A stretch of DNA of 64,000 nucleotides. Source: Pleurodeles waltl (taxonomy: Eukaryota; Chordata; Amphibia; Caudata; Salamandridae). Under the pieces are notes generated by a model that ran no database searches, was not told the DNA's origin, and was given only the letters and a program-made list of their open reading frames with translations. The stretch is from positions 1,576,572,049 to 1,576,636,048 of the forward strand of contig NC_090445.1 in NCBI RefSeq assembly GCF_031143425.1. The letters are read 5' to 3'. How positions within the stretch are numbered: the first letter of the stretch is position 1; each line of letters begins with the position of its first letter. The position numbers and the translations under genes were made by a program. Of the stretch, positions 48,101 to 59,063 are shown one piece after another.

Positions 48101-49664
48101 TAACTGCAGAGTAAGCCTTGAGTACTAGAAATGTACAGGAACAGTACAGTAGTAACAGAGAGGCTCTTGTGCCCTGTTCAAAAACGAATATTAATTAGGA
48201 ACAAAGAAAAAATACATTAAACACTTTAGAACAAATTGGCTAAAGCAATTGCATAGCACTGGGCCTTCCTAATTCCAGAAAAGAGGCCATGTATTGAGTG
48301 GGCATGGTCTTGACCACAACATTTCTGGTGGGCGGTGTGTGAGAAGCTGACATCGGTGGTTAGCAGCTGGCACAGGTGGGCAGTGAAAAACTGAAACTGG
48401 TTAGTATAAAGCATTCATACTGATGCTAAAACCTTAATAACCCGGCCCTAAGGCTCTTAATTCCGCATTTTTCAACACTCACTGCAGTGCATAAGCTCAC
48501 AGTAACATAACACTGCAGCTGTCTCTGTGGAAAATGTTTCCAATATACTTGCCATCTCGAGCCTCTCATTTTAACTCCTTGTTGATTAGAGAGTGCAATA
48601 AATTATTCTGCTTTTGGAGTTTCCCAATGATTTATCCAAGTGATTTGAGGCAAATTATTTATGCCATCGATCTCTGATTCACTGACCTTATTTTTCAATG
48701 CAGAGTTCAACATAGGAACTCCTCCAATGAGTCTGCAAACCCCACATAGATAGACCAATCAAAATAGCCGCAAACTTCTAAAACCCTCCAAACAGCATGA
48801 GGGAACTACTATTTATCCAAGCAACGAAACAGGCAGCAATTTTAAAAGGCCTCCAATAGTCACAACTAACAAAATGCGCCGGGCCCAGCTGGCATTTCTT
48901 TTTATCTCACCTGGTGAACTGGGGGGTACTTTGAAGCCAGATGTCAGCGACACAACTTTTTCACATAGACACACACACCTGCATTGTATAAAACCTTGTC
49001 CTTCATCCACCATCTCCATAAATCTGCTAGCTGGCAGAAAATTTGATCATACACACTGGAGGTCAAATGGCATCCAGCATTAACTGCAGCACAGGAAGAT
49101 GCGCAGACTCAATTTATTGGCTTCCCAGCCTACAACCTTTACCACACCCTTCCCAACTCCTCACAGGACCCCACCCTGTAACGAATTTGGAAAGGGTGTG
49201 ATTGATGTGAGGGCTAGCACAACAGGGCTTGATTCTAAAACGTCCAGACCTAACTTTACCCTTATGTCATTAGGGGGTGGAGGCTCTTCCTTGATTCTGT
49301 GTCTTTGCCGAGCTGATGACCTCACACAGCTCAGGGCTGTGAGGTTGTCAGCCCAGCAAAATTAACACTAGATTTTGGGCCTGCCCTGGGGTGGAAATTT
49401 AGGAAAAATGTCACATGTCTGTCATCACAACAACAAATACAGTGACTGGGAGTATACATCAGTCCCTAGCAAGATAGTTTGTATGCATACACTGTGCATA
49501 CAAGTGTTTCTTTTTAAACAACCAGTTTTAGCATTGCTTTCATTTTGACCGTGAATGTAAAGGGGAGGAAGCCCCGATGCCCTTGAACAGAAAGCGCCAC
49601 TGACTGTCACTGTGAACTAGATCTTTGTGGCTGTTTCATGACAGTCAACCAATATCGAAAAGAC
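45121..49664. other. No recognised gene; one CpG-richer patch
   Basis: No protein domain was recognised. A patch at about 46640-47060 is CpG-richer than its surroundings and could be a promoter or an older repeat. The dispersed segment near 45200-45235 matches 21410-21445. A G11 run occurs at about 47808. AAGATGGTGGATTGCTG near 47491 loosely recalls a LINE 5' end, but nothing follows to support it. Confidence 0.4.
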
Positions 49665-50220
49665 TTGGGGCCTCATTACGAGTCTGCTGGTCGGTACACC
49701 TGACCACCAGACTCACAGTGATGAGACCACTACTGTGCTGGCGGTCTCCTCACCAGCCCTATTATGAGTTTTCCACTGGAATGACCAGTGGAAACCTAGG
49801 TTTCTGGCTGTCAGTCCAGTGGAAAACGTGCAGCGGCATTGCACTCGCCTCCACATGGAGCCAAGTCCAATGCCGACAGTGCATTATCTGACGGTGCTGG
49901 GCATGGGGGCCCCCGCACTGTCTATGCCATAGGCATGGGCAGTGTAGGTGCCTTCCTATGGCCCCCTGCACTTCTTTCCCCCAGCCTTTTCATGGTGCTG
50001 AAACCACCATGAAAAGGCTGGTGAAGAACAAGGTTGCAATCATCAGGGCGGTGCTGAGTTCAGTGCCGCCCTGGGTGAGTGAAACCAAGACCGCCGTCAC
50101 CCTGTCGGGATCTAGGATGCTGGCAGAGAAGGCAGTTGGATGGCAGTCCGACCACCAAACTTGTAATGTGGCAGTCAGACCTTGTGTCTTGTGACTGCCA
50201 GCCTAGTAATGAGGCCCTTG
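49665..50220. mobile_element. Harbinger-type MITE, TTG TSD
   Basis: Inverted ends GGGCCTCATTAC at 49668 and 50217 are flanked by TTG at 49665-49667 and 50218-50220. The 550-bp interior contains decayed hairpins, including ATGCC(A)TAGGCAT at about 49924-49936 inside a longer arm pair. AGCCTTTTCATGGTG and CACCATGAAAAGGCT form another pair around 49982-50022. Non-coding. Confidence 0.88.
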
Positions 50221-51000
50221 GCTACTAGTCTTAAATGTCCTGCAATAAGGGTCTCTAAATGGGGCTTCTGCCCACAATAGACTGATCGCAGACTCCTGTT
50301 CTTCTCTGAAGGGGATTTCAGCATCATTTTAACTCATACTTCCGGTTGCACCTGTCTGTCCACACCATCGCAATGGGATTCATTCTAGGTAACTCCAGCG
50401 GCTGCACATACAACAAAACTCCTATGGAGTACAGGACGGCTGCTGCACTCACCTCCTTCTGATGCATAGTCCATCATGGCACTGCACCATTGCAGTTTTG
50501 GGGCTCTTTTGATCCCATCATGTCTCATTACTTCCGCTGGCAATTTGGTTCAGGCCTCTGAGTTCCGGCCTTTATTCCATATCAAATTAAAGTACACTTA
50601 GGGGTGAAATGAATCAAGCACGAAAATCATACCCTTGAAGTACTCACATTTTGAAATCCACACTCTGGCATTTGTAACCTATTAGCCTTTCTTTACGAAG
50701 GTGACAGATTAAATTGCGAAAAACACATACAAAAGCACTAAAATATGCTGCACAAAAACACAAACTTTTCAATGATGAACACAAGGAAATAGCTTGTATT
50801 TCCTGCATAAACAGATATTTGTTAGTCAAACCAAACTGGTGTATATATCAAATTATTCATATCTTCATAATCAAAAACTGTGTTGGAGATCACTAATCAT
50901 GAAATCAATCTCAGGACATGTCATATTTATATGTAATGATGTTCACTACACATCTCTAAGATCATTTACCCCTTCTGTGACCCACCATCAATGGTAGGCT

Positions 51001-51541
51001 TCAGGGCCTCATTATGACTTTGGCGGTCCTTTCACAGGACCGCCAAAGCCGCTGCAGGCAAAAGACCGCCAGTAATGGAGGTCTTTTGACCGTCATATTA
51101 GGAGTGTTCCACTGGGCCATCATGCAAAAACAACGTTTTCTCCCGCTGGCCCAGCGGAACACTCATCACAACATTGACAACCGCTCGTAATTGAGCCGAC
51201 ATCAATGTTGTGTAATTTGGGCAGTGAAATGTGCAATGGGCTGTGCATGAGGGCCCCTGCACTGCCCATGCCAAGTGCATGGGAAGAGCAGGGGCCTCCA
51301 GGGGCCCCCAACACCCCCATTCCACCAGCCTTTCCATGGCGGTGTTTATCACCATGGAGAGGCTGGCGGATGGAGACTCGTAATCCACAGGGCAGAGCTG
51401 CCCTGGTGGATTACAACCACTGGTGTAGGCGGTTTGACTGTGGCGGCTCCGCCATGGTCATAATTGAGGGGTCAGACCAGCCTGTCTGCAGCGGTATGAC
51501 CGCCTTCGCGAGGCTGGCTGTTTGAAGAAATGAGGCCCTCA
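51001..51541. mobile_element. Harbinger-type MITE, TCA TSD
   Basis: Inverted ends GGGCCTCATTATGAC at 51004 and GGGCCTCATTTCTTC (reverse complement) at 51538 are flanked by TCA on both sides. The interior carries hairpins such as CTTTGGCGGTCCT at 51018-51030 with its perfect complement at 51036-51048. A decayed copy of the GGGCCCCTGCACTGCCCATG palindrome seen in the MITE at 21946 lies at about 51250-51297. Non-coding. Confidence 0.9.
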
Positions 51542-52913
51542 GTCTTGAAAAAGGTGCAGCACAGCATTGTATTGTGTCCTAAATATGCACATTCTGATGC
51601 AATTTGTAATGTCACTCCCTCACCCACCCTCAATCCATTTTTTTTGCAGCCTTTGAAGTGTACAGGAAGTTCAGCACCACAAGGTAAGTAAATAAATCAG
51701 TTAACACACCTAAATAGTGCTTGGTTAGTGCGCCTGCTCCTGTTCCTCCACATGATAATTTGCTTGCAAGAGCATCAACAGTAAATATTTAGGGCCATAT
51801 TTTGACCTTGGCTGGTGGACTCCCAGTCTGCTGGCACATGGAGGCATTTTCGAAATCCCTACTGGTTCTGTAGTTTTTAGTTTTTTTTTCAGCAGTGGTG
51901 CTCCTCCACTTTGGTAAAAATTAAATACTGGCCACGTGCCGGGTGTAAGGGCTGGTCAGGATATTTTTGTGCATTTCATAAAATGAAAATACTAAAAACC
52001 AATGGCCTTGAAGTGCAACAAGTTTTCTTTAACTGCATGGGATGGTAGGGGGGCAGTGATTAATTTTCTTGCCAGGGTCTCTCATGTGGACTACACTGGG
52101 GCAATAAAATATGTCATGCAAGGCCTGCCCCAACAGGACAAGACTTTCAACATGCACAGTCTGGTGGCACTGTCATGGAATGGCCACTGACAAAAGATTT
52201 AGACAGTTGATAATCCACCCTTCGAAACCAGGAAGATTTCCCTCTTCTATATGAGATGGTGGAGCCATGAGTTTTGCAGAAGCGGTAACTGCTAATTTTT
52301 GGGTAGTTCCATATATCTGCCAAACCTAAATGAACTCTTTCTCCATTACTAAAGAAATGATGATGTATCATTAGCATGCCAGATATGGTAAATACAGCCT
52401 TGGCAGACTTTAATCAGATGCACTGATTATAATAGGTGACCCATACGCCACTTATCTTCTTCACTGTCACAATCGCTCTTCTGGGGAACCCTGATGATTC
52501 ACAAGGGCACCTTCAATATACATCCACCCTGGCCAGCTCGAACTGGAAGGAAAGGGTACAAGAATGGAAAGAATGGACATAGCTTGGGCATGATTATGCA
52601 GTAACATGAGTTATCATATTCCATATAAATACGGGGAAGTTTAACGTGAAAAGTTGTCTTCATTTTAATCACCTTTGTGGCCAAGGACACAAAGATATTT
52701 ATTTTATGCACCCTTGTGGCTAAGGAGCAATAAGGGAGTATTTGCTAACAGCCCTTCTAATTGTTTCATTGGAAAGAACATTCTAAGAAAGGTTGAGCAA
52801 GGTTGGCTGATCTCAACGTCCATTTTGGAACTCACACACTATAAATACCACACCCTGGAGAAGCATGTCCTTTGCTAGGCAATCACGGTCAAGACCAACA
52901 GCTAGCAAAAAAC
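51542..52913. other. No recognised gene; solitary TIR-like start
   Basis: AGGGCCATATTTTGACCTTGG at about 51792 resembles a Harbinger-type end followed by CTGG, but no partner end was found nearby. It is probably a truncated MITE. Nothing else could be identified. Confidence 0.4.
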
Positions 52914-53075
52914 TAAGGCCCATATTTATACTTTTTTAGCGCCGCATTTGCGTCGCGTTTTGACGCAAAAGCGGCGCAAACCTCCAAAATACAATTGTTT
53001 TTTGTAAGTTTGCACCTCTTTTGCGTCAAAAAGCGGCGCAATTGAGGCGCTAAAAAAGTATAAATATGGGCCTAA
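52914..53075. mobile_element. Short MITE with near-perfect long TIRs, TAA TSD
   Basis: The 156-bp element 52917-53072 begins GGCCCATATTTATACTTTTT followed by TAGCGCC, and its right end is the exact reverse complement over about the first 27 bases. Interior arms contain TTTGCGTC, GACGCAAAAG and GCGGCGCAA words that extend the pairing. TAA flanks it at 52914-52916 and 53073-53075, the TWA duplication typical of PIF/Harbinger. It would fold into one long hairpin. Confidence 0.93.
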
Positions 53076-53223
53076 GCATTTGCAATGCAATGGGTCTCGC
53101 GTTTGTTTGAGTTAGAGCTCTTAGCGCTGTAAGTTCCTAACTGGATTTTTCTTGCCACACAAACTGAAAATAAAAAGTAATACAGTTGACATAAGCGAGC
53201 CGATTCAAAGCACCACCGCCGCC

Positions 53224-53421
53224 ATGAGCGTGAGCACAAAGAAGAGACACAAAAGGAAAAAGAAATTCACTCGCAGCCAAAGTTATTGGCAAAAGTGCAA
53301 TTATCCATGTAACAAGGTCGATGTACAAGGCGGTAACAAAACCGCCCCAAGGAGGGACAAACGGAAAGCATTTACCAACGAAAACAGAGGATTTTTTAAA
53401 GGAAAGCCCAAGAACGAGTGA
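53224..53421 (+). CDS. Small Lys/Arg-rich open frame with strong Kozak start, unidentified
   Basis: A 65-codon frame starts in a near-ideal context (GCCGCCATGAG) after a CpG-containing leader (53080-53223). The product begins MSVSTKKRHKRKKKFTRSQS and is about one third Lys/Arg. It contains a WQKCNYPCNK segment that could hold a metal ligand pair, and ends KGKPKNE. I recognise no family. It may be the start of a retroelement leader protein or a chance frame in an unclassified repeat. Its start sits only about 150 bp from the end of the MITE at 53072. A further CpG-bearing stretch continues to about 53575. Confidence 0.3.
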   Translation: MSVSTKKRHKRKKKFTRSQSYWQKCNYPCNKVDVQGGNKTAPRRDKRKAFTNENRGFFKGKPKNE

Positions 53422-53659
53422 CATGATGGGCGTGTGGTGGGCGTGGTTAAAAGCCCAGATACATACGCTTGCGCACTGCTATGCTCAACCTAACAAGAAC
53501 TTATTGAGCACAGAATCTAGATCTTCATGGTGTAGCTTTTCCGATCGTGGACTCACCCCCAGAATCCACCTGTGAGAAAGACAAAAATGTAAAATAAGTA
53601 CAAATTAGTTCTCTTTTTGAAAAGACAAAGACAGGCAGGAGAAAATTAAGCATAATACA

Positions 53660-53995
53660 TATAAAATCACTGTGGGCCTGGTGTACCAAGTGATTTTACG
53701 GTTGCAGGGGTTACATTTGAGCCTTTGCAACCACAAAATGTTTTTCCAAGTGGACACAGCCCAAATTGCAATTCAATAACATGTTTCTGAATCACAATTT
53801 GGGTTTTACAATACATACCTAATTGGTATTTGGAAGGGGCGTGTAGGGGGTGTCCCCTCCAAATACTGATTCTTTAACATATTATTTCGCTACCAAAATT
53901 GAGGTGCAAAACATTAATATTTTACACCATCTCAAAAGTGTAATGGCAAATATTAAGTTGGGTCATGAGAATCAGTGAAGTCATCAGTTCGATTG
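53660..53995 (+). repeat. Possible truncated MITE
   Basis: GGGCCTGGTGTACCAAGTGA near 53676, then TTTTACGGTTGCA, begins like a Harbinger-type MITE. The interior has inverted words (CAAATTGCAATTC/GAATCACAATTTG; GGTATTTGGAAGGGG/CCCCTCCAAATAC). A clear right terminus and TSD are missing. Confidence 0.45.
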
Positions 53996-55439
53996 ATTCT
54001 GCCACCTCTCCTGCCCACTCTCTTAAAATAACTACAGAACCAGAATGTCAAAACCAAGAGCAATAGTGCCGTAGCTGCATTGACAGAAATCATTTTTTAG
54101 AATACTTTACAGAAACCTTTCTGTTTTCAGTAAGATTCAGTGAGCATGCCCCTTTCGGGTGCAGAAGGATACAGTGAGCCTGAAACAATAGACAAATAAA
54201 ATAATAGACAAAGTGTGTTTCCTGGGGAGATTCCATGCTTTGAAGAGGCCACAATGGTAATCCACCATGTTTGAGTAGAAGCATGCATCTGCATTTGTTT
54301 TATATGTTTATAATTAATGCACCGAGGTTATCCTGTATTCATGGAACCTTGGGGCACAATTCTGAAACGTAAACAACTTTCAGAAAGGATGTGCTTCAAA
54401 TAATAAAGATGTAAGTATTTGAAACACATGGGCCCTGATTATAGGTGGGGAGGAATCATATCAAGCGTGCTGCATACAACTCCACCCTTATCAAAAGAGG
54501 TCTGGAGTTCTGAAAATAACTGTCCCATTATTACCAGCTGGATAAAAGGCAGTTAAATCATCTCATTCTACCATATTGGGCATTGGCTGTCAAGGGAAAT
54601 TGTTCACTATTAGGAAAAAAACACATGTCGAAAAATATAACAAACATTTTAACCACTGTTAATTAACAAATTCCTTTAAAAATAAACCTAAACAAAGAAA
54701 GTATTAAAATACTGAGGCAACTTTCTTCCTTCTACAGCGAAGCTATTGACCAAAAGGAATACTTGATTAAGCAATATTTCTCTATCAGCAGAAACACCTA
54801 AGAGAATTGAGGGTGCTGAATTGTAGAAATACTGTACAAAGTTCTTCAAATGAAGGAGAAAAAGAAAGGAATTCTCCAGTGAAGAATACAAGGTAAAATA
54901 AAGAAAAACAATCAAAGAAGCACATGCAAACAACACAACATATTACATAACTATTAACTGAGTTGTAAAATTGTGTTTTTTCATCAGCCGTCTGTGAAAT
55001 ATGTTGTCAGATGAGATACAGGCTGCTTAGCCACAAGTATTTTTTGTAGCAGAAAAACAACTCCCCATTCTCACTGGAAGTGTGTCAACTACTTCTCGGG
55101 CTTTTGCATGGGTAGAGTAGTTACGGTAGGTGACTTTGTTGTAAGGTCCTCGGAACATTAACACTATGGCTCGGCCACAGGTGTTGCAGTCAGAGAAAAA
55201 ACTCAAAAGCACAGCTAGAACCTCCAGTGAGCCCGCTGTGTCAGTCCTTAAAGACGTATTGCACACCCCTTCACTATTACTTGGACAACTGTCAGGGTTT
55301 CCAAACTTTAAAAAAATTATAAACAGGGAGTAACATGTGAGTACTGATCTTCAGACTGAACCTAAAACTTTCACAAATAATAATCCCCCAAACATCTCCA
55401 ACTAACAATTTCTAATAAGCTTTTCCTTTTCTACAATAA
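53996..55439. other. No recognised gene
   Basis: AT-rich. GGGCCCTGATTATAGG near 54431 looks like an isolated Harbinger-type end without a partner. The rest is unidentified. Confidence 0.4.
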
Positions 55440-55764
55440 TCAAGTTTGCTAACCAGAGTGCCAGAGTCAAAGTGGGCCAAAATATATGGAAGCCTTTGCG
55501 ATACAGGCAGGAATCCAACGGGGGTGCCATTTTTCCCGTTCTGCTGTTTACACTAGCCATTATATCAGAAGCGAAGGTCGTCCGGAAGGGACTTCAGTTA
55601 CACAATAGAGAACATAAAATGTCTCTCCATGCAGATGATATGTTCTTATTTCGCAGAGAGGCAGGAGTGGGGATAACCTGTAGCACCCAGGTGCTAGGAA
55701 AACTGTGAGAAGGCCTCTGTCTTCCAGGTCCCTATAAACAATTGCACCAGTGGCCGTAACACAG

Positions 55765-57028
55765 GGCATTAAATCAGACCTGACTACATATCAAAATACG
55801 AGATGCACAGTTCCAAAAAATGAGGCTCCATGCTGCGTACTAGGGCAGAAGTTTTGTGGTTTCTGCACGCATATATTAACTAGGCACAATAGCCCTCAAC
55901 CACCATCTGGTGACATGCTTCATCATTGGGCCATGCTCCTCATCAGCCCGGTGCTGCAATGCCTGATGGGCCCTTCAAGAAGACTTTTGCCGGAGATCTT
56001 TTGGATCAATTTGCCGGTAGTAAATGCAAGAGTGAGGAATTGGAGAAAAAAGGGCGTTATAACAGTCTTGAAGATCTAGTGATGATAAGTCAGGACCTAA
56101 AGAAACTCCTATTCCTCACTAAGAGAGTAACAGAACGCCATGGTCGGTCTCACCTACCCCCATCTCCATGTCTCTGGGGAGCATGGAGATGGGGTAGGTG
56201 AGACTGACCACTGCGTTCCTATGGACTACTAGTGCATTGGTGAACGATCAGCGTCCATGTTATCCCCAAGGGGCCCGATTGCCTGACTCTTGGATGGTTC
56301 CCTACTCGTGTTGTGGTACCATAGTAAGGAATGTGCTAGCTTTCAATTAGTTGCCAATGAGTACTGTTACTCTCATAGTGAGGAACAGAAGTTTCTATAG
56401 GGCCTGACAAATCACCACTAGATTTTCAAGACTGTTTGAGCGAGAAACATGTTGACCAAGTTTGACCAAGTTTGAGGGTTCTGTAGTGTAGGAAGTACCC
56501 GCACACGCCCCCTACATGTAGACACCAATAGTTGAGATGTTAGGCGCACATTAGAGACTGATGTGCGAGAACTAGATCATTATATCCTGCTTACCCTTTC
56601 TCTGTTTTTAATCTTGGCAGGGATGTCAGGTTAAAATAAAAATTGTCCCCTGTGGCACCCTTAGTCAATTTTAACACACTTTGTTGTCCAATTCCTCACT
56701 CTTGCATTCACTTCTGCAAATTGATCCAAAAGTTCTCTGTCATAGAGCCCTCTTGAAGGGCCTGCCAGGCATTGCAGCACTGGCCTGACAAGAAGTATGG
56801 CCCAATGAAGCATGTCACCATGAGGTGAGTGAGGGCTATTGTTCCTAGTTAATATATCCTTGCGGAAACCACGAGACTCCTGATCTAGTAGTTAGCGTGG
56901 AGCTTCATTTTTTGGAACTGTGCATCCCGTGTTTTGATATGCATTCAGGGAGACTGATTCACTGGACCATATAACTCTCCCATCGATGGCCTTCTGTTAT
57001 TTTCTTTTTTATGGCATTAAATCGGACC
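55765..57028. mobile_element. Foldback element with about 300-bp inverted arms
   Basis: The left arm (about 55787-56085) and right arm (about 56650-56941) are inverted copies. Examples are GATGCACAGTTCCAAAAAATGA with its complement near 56909-56930, TTTTGGATCAATTTGC with GCAAATTGATCCAAAA, and AAGAGTGAGGAATTGGA with its complement. The unit is flanked by GGCATTAAATC(A/G)GACC at 55765-55780 and 57013-57028. That 16-bp near-perfect direct repeat fits a long target duplication and restores the L1 order when collapsed. The middle carries a separate strong hairpin at 56133-56218. No coding gene was recognised, and the superfamily is unknown. Confidence 0.7.
56133..56218. repeat. 38-bp stem hairpin, miRNA-precursor-like shape
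   Basis: The left arm 56133-56170 (GAACGCCATGGTCGGTCTCA, then CCTACCCCC) pairs with the right arm 56182-56218 (CATGGAGATGGGG, then TAGGTGAGACTGACC), with one bulge and three mismatches around an 11-nt loop. Length and loop size fit a small-RNA precursor, but many MITE hairpins share this shape and no expression evidence is available. Confidence 0.6.
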
Positions 57029-57750
57029 CACATTTGCTCCAATATTTGGGAGTCTAAATATATCACTTGGACAAAGGTACTCAGGAGGGTAATTTCAATG
57101 GAGCTTTACTCTCCTTGAATTGCAATGTAGCATTTTGGAGTACACTACAGCTCCCCATCATGGCACGTATAGCATTCACAAAGAAAATTGTGCTGCCACA
57201 AGTACTCTACCTATTTGTGAATCTACCTATCTTGATCCACTGGAGCTGGTTCTGGTCTTTGGACATGCTAATGAGGGACTTAGAATGGTATGGGGACAGA
57301 CATCAGGTTTTTCTGTAGGTCGTACTGCGTACGATAAGGGAGGGTGGCCCTCAGCCCTGGACTTTGAATTATTACTGGTCGAGTCGCCAAATGGTGGAGT
57401 TGGGAAACTATTGACTACAACAGCGGAAGGGAGTACTGGTGGCTCTTCTGCTCGGGACACACCCCTCCCTAGATCCACTGCCTAAATTGCTCGCTATTGC
57501 ACTGCACTTCACTGAAAATCCTCAAACAAACTCACAATTCTCACTGTAGGCACCAGTGATACCACTATTCGGCCTACCTTCACCGAGATGTGGCTTCTTC
57601 ACGCCACGCAAGATTTGGAACTGGATTGAGGCGCACCTGCTGATAGTGGGAGATTGTTATGAGGAAGGGGAGCTGATACCTCTTGATGCACTCACTGCAG
57701 AGGGGTGGCTCCCAAATTCACAGTTCCTGGTATATCCATCAGTGGTGTGA

Positions 57751-58545
57751 TCCTGGCAAAAACTGTGGAATGAATAATGCAGGGAATCACCAACACACAA
57801 ACTGGTACAGTTTGGGTAAGGCCACAAATTAGTATTTTCATTTATAAATTGACTTTACATATGAACAGGGTGGACCGGACAAACCTCAGGTAATGGTGCC
57901 TAACCTTCTATTACGCTGTAAAAATTTATATAATAGAGCAAAGATTCCAAGAAATGTGACAAGCTCACTCTTTCTCTCGTAGTCTAAAACTGAAAATCTC
58001 TAATAGAACCAATTAAATGAATGAGCAATTATTTTCAAAATTAAAACACTTCAGCACATTTCAGGTGTTAGAGTACCTAAAGCCAATTGCCTACATACTG
58101 CACTACTACAAAAAGTAAACCTAACAATTTTCATATCTTTCCCAATTAATAACACTAACTGCCTTCTCACTGGCTAAAAAAAAAATAACAATGTAAAATA
58201 AAAATAAATCTAACACCTGCCCGAACCCCTAAACATCCTCCTAAAGCCAAATAAACAGACTTAACGCTGCAGATTTATATACCAACCACAAAATGGAAAA
58301 AACGTGTTTATAAACTGACATTTAGGAGTCTTCACAAAAGTTTTTTACTTTAAAATTCAAACACCTCAACTCCATCTAGCTCCTTTATCCAAGGTTTAAG
58401 AAAACGAAACCCCAAACACATAAAAAAAGCAAAATCCCAATACAAATAAAAAAATAAAGACCTTCTCCCAGAAAATCTTAAACTAAGGATGGTGAAGTGT
58501 TTTTGTTGTGCGAAACCTCCACTACCAGCCATGTTTTGGAAAAAA
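57751..58545. other. AT-rich, no recognised gene
   Basis: The plus strand has many A-runs and the minus strand T-runs. No domain or element ends were identified. Confidence 0.45.
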
Positions 58546-58727
58546 AACCATCAATCAATCAGTCGACTTGTAGAGGGCAACTTGTCTCCCGTGTGGGTAT
58601 CCAGGCTCTGTCAGGGTGCAGCGCTACAGGAGTTCCATAGGATGCTGAAAACCTGGCTCTTCACATGAGACACAGGCTTTTGGCATCCTACAGAACTCCT
58701 GTAGAGTTGGGGAGGTCCTCATGTGGA
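58546..58727 (+). repeat. LINE-tail-like fragment with inverted repeat
   Basis: TCAATCAATCAGTCGACTTG at 58552, followed by TAGAGGGCAACTTG, resembles an inverted L2-like 3' end. CTACAGGAGTTCCATAGGAT at 58624-58643 is nearly the reverse complement of ATCCTACAGAACTCCTGTAG at 58684-58703. A MLKTWLF word, common at LINE ORF2 ends, lies in the loop. This appears to be a small rearranged LINE/SINE fragment. Confidence 0.45.
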
Positions 58728-59063
58728 GAAGTGTGGCTCAATGGTTAGAGCGGCAGACCCTGATGCAGAAATCTAGCCCGGGACCAGGGTTAAATTCCCG
58801 CCTCAGCGGGTCTTGGGCTCAATTTCCTCGGACCTGATAATTCTCGCATCGGTGCCTAATCTAATTCATGGGTCCCACTCTGTAACTCTAGGCAATAGCT
58901 TGCTTAATCTCCACAACGGCCCCAACAGCACTGGGATGCCTGGCTTCACCTTGGAGGTTGCCCAGGAATGGGCACCTCACAGGGAAAAGCCAGGAGGGGT
59001 TCCACAGCGGTATGCATACAGCGCCTTGAGACCCTAACGGGTGAGTAGTGCGCTATACAAGTA
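58728..59063 (+). repeat. tRNA-headed CORE-SINE with L2-like tail
   Basis: The head carries an A-box-like TGGCTCAATGGTTAGAGC (58734-58751) and a B-box-like GGGTTAAATTCCC (58787-58799) at tRNA spacing. The middle has a CORE-like block (CTGTAACTCTAGGCAATAGC, then TTAATCTCC). The tail GCGCCTTGAGACCC, ACGGGTGAGTAG and CGCTATACAAG is almost the same as the 3' end of the L2-like LINE at 16470-16510 read on the minus strand. It is non-coding and normally transcribed by RNA polymerase III through the internal promoter. Confidence 0.85.

Larger units (their letters stand above)
55440..57750 (+). mobile_element. L1/Tx1-like ORF2 fragment split by an insertion
   Basis: Upstream part (55472-55708): GAIFPVLLFTLAIISEA (the SPLLFALAIEPLA-type RT block), NREHKMSLHADDMFLF with His-Ala-Asp-Asp at 55628-55639 in place of Tyr/Phe-Ala-Asp-Asp. 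Downstream part (57030-57750): an LQYLGV-type block, CNVAFWSTLQLPIMARIAFTKK, VLPQVLYLFVNLPIL, DFELLL, and IPLDALTAEGWLPNSQFLVY. These follow the order after the RT palm in L1/Tx1 ORF2. The two parts are separated by a foldback insertion at 55781-57012. Stops and frameshifts are frequent. Confidence 0.8.

Noticed and set aside
55787..56941. Polinton or other large DNA virus-like element because of long inverted arms.
   Set aside because: The unit is only about 1.2 kb and has no integrase, polymerase or capsid frame.
58728..58805. A functional tRNA gene.
   Set aside because: A- and B-box words are present but the cloverleaf is degenerate, and the sequence continues into a SINE core and LINE tail.
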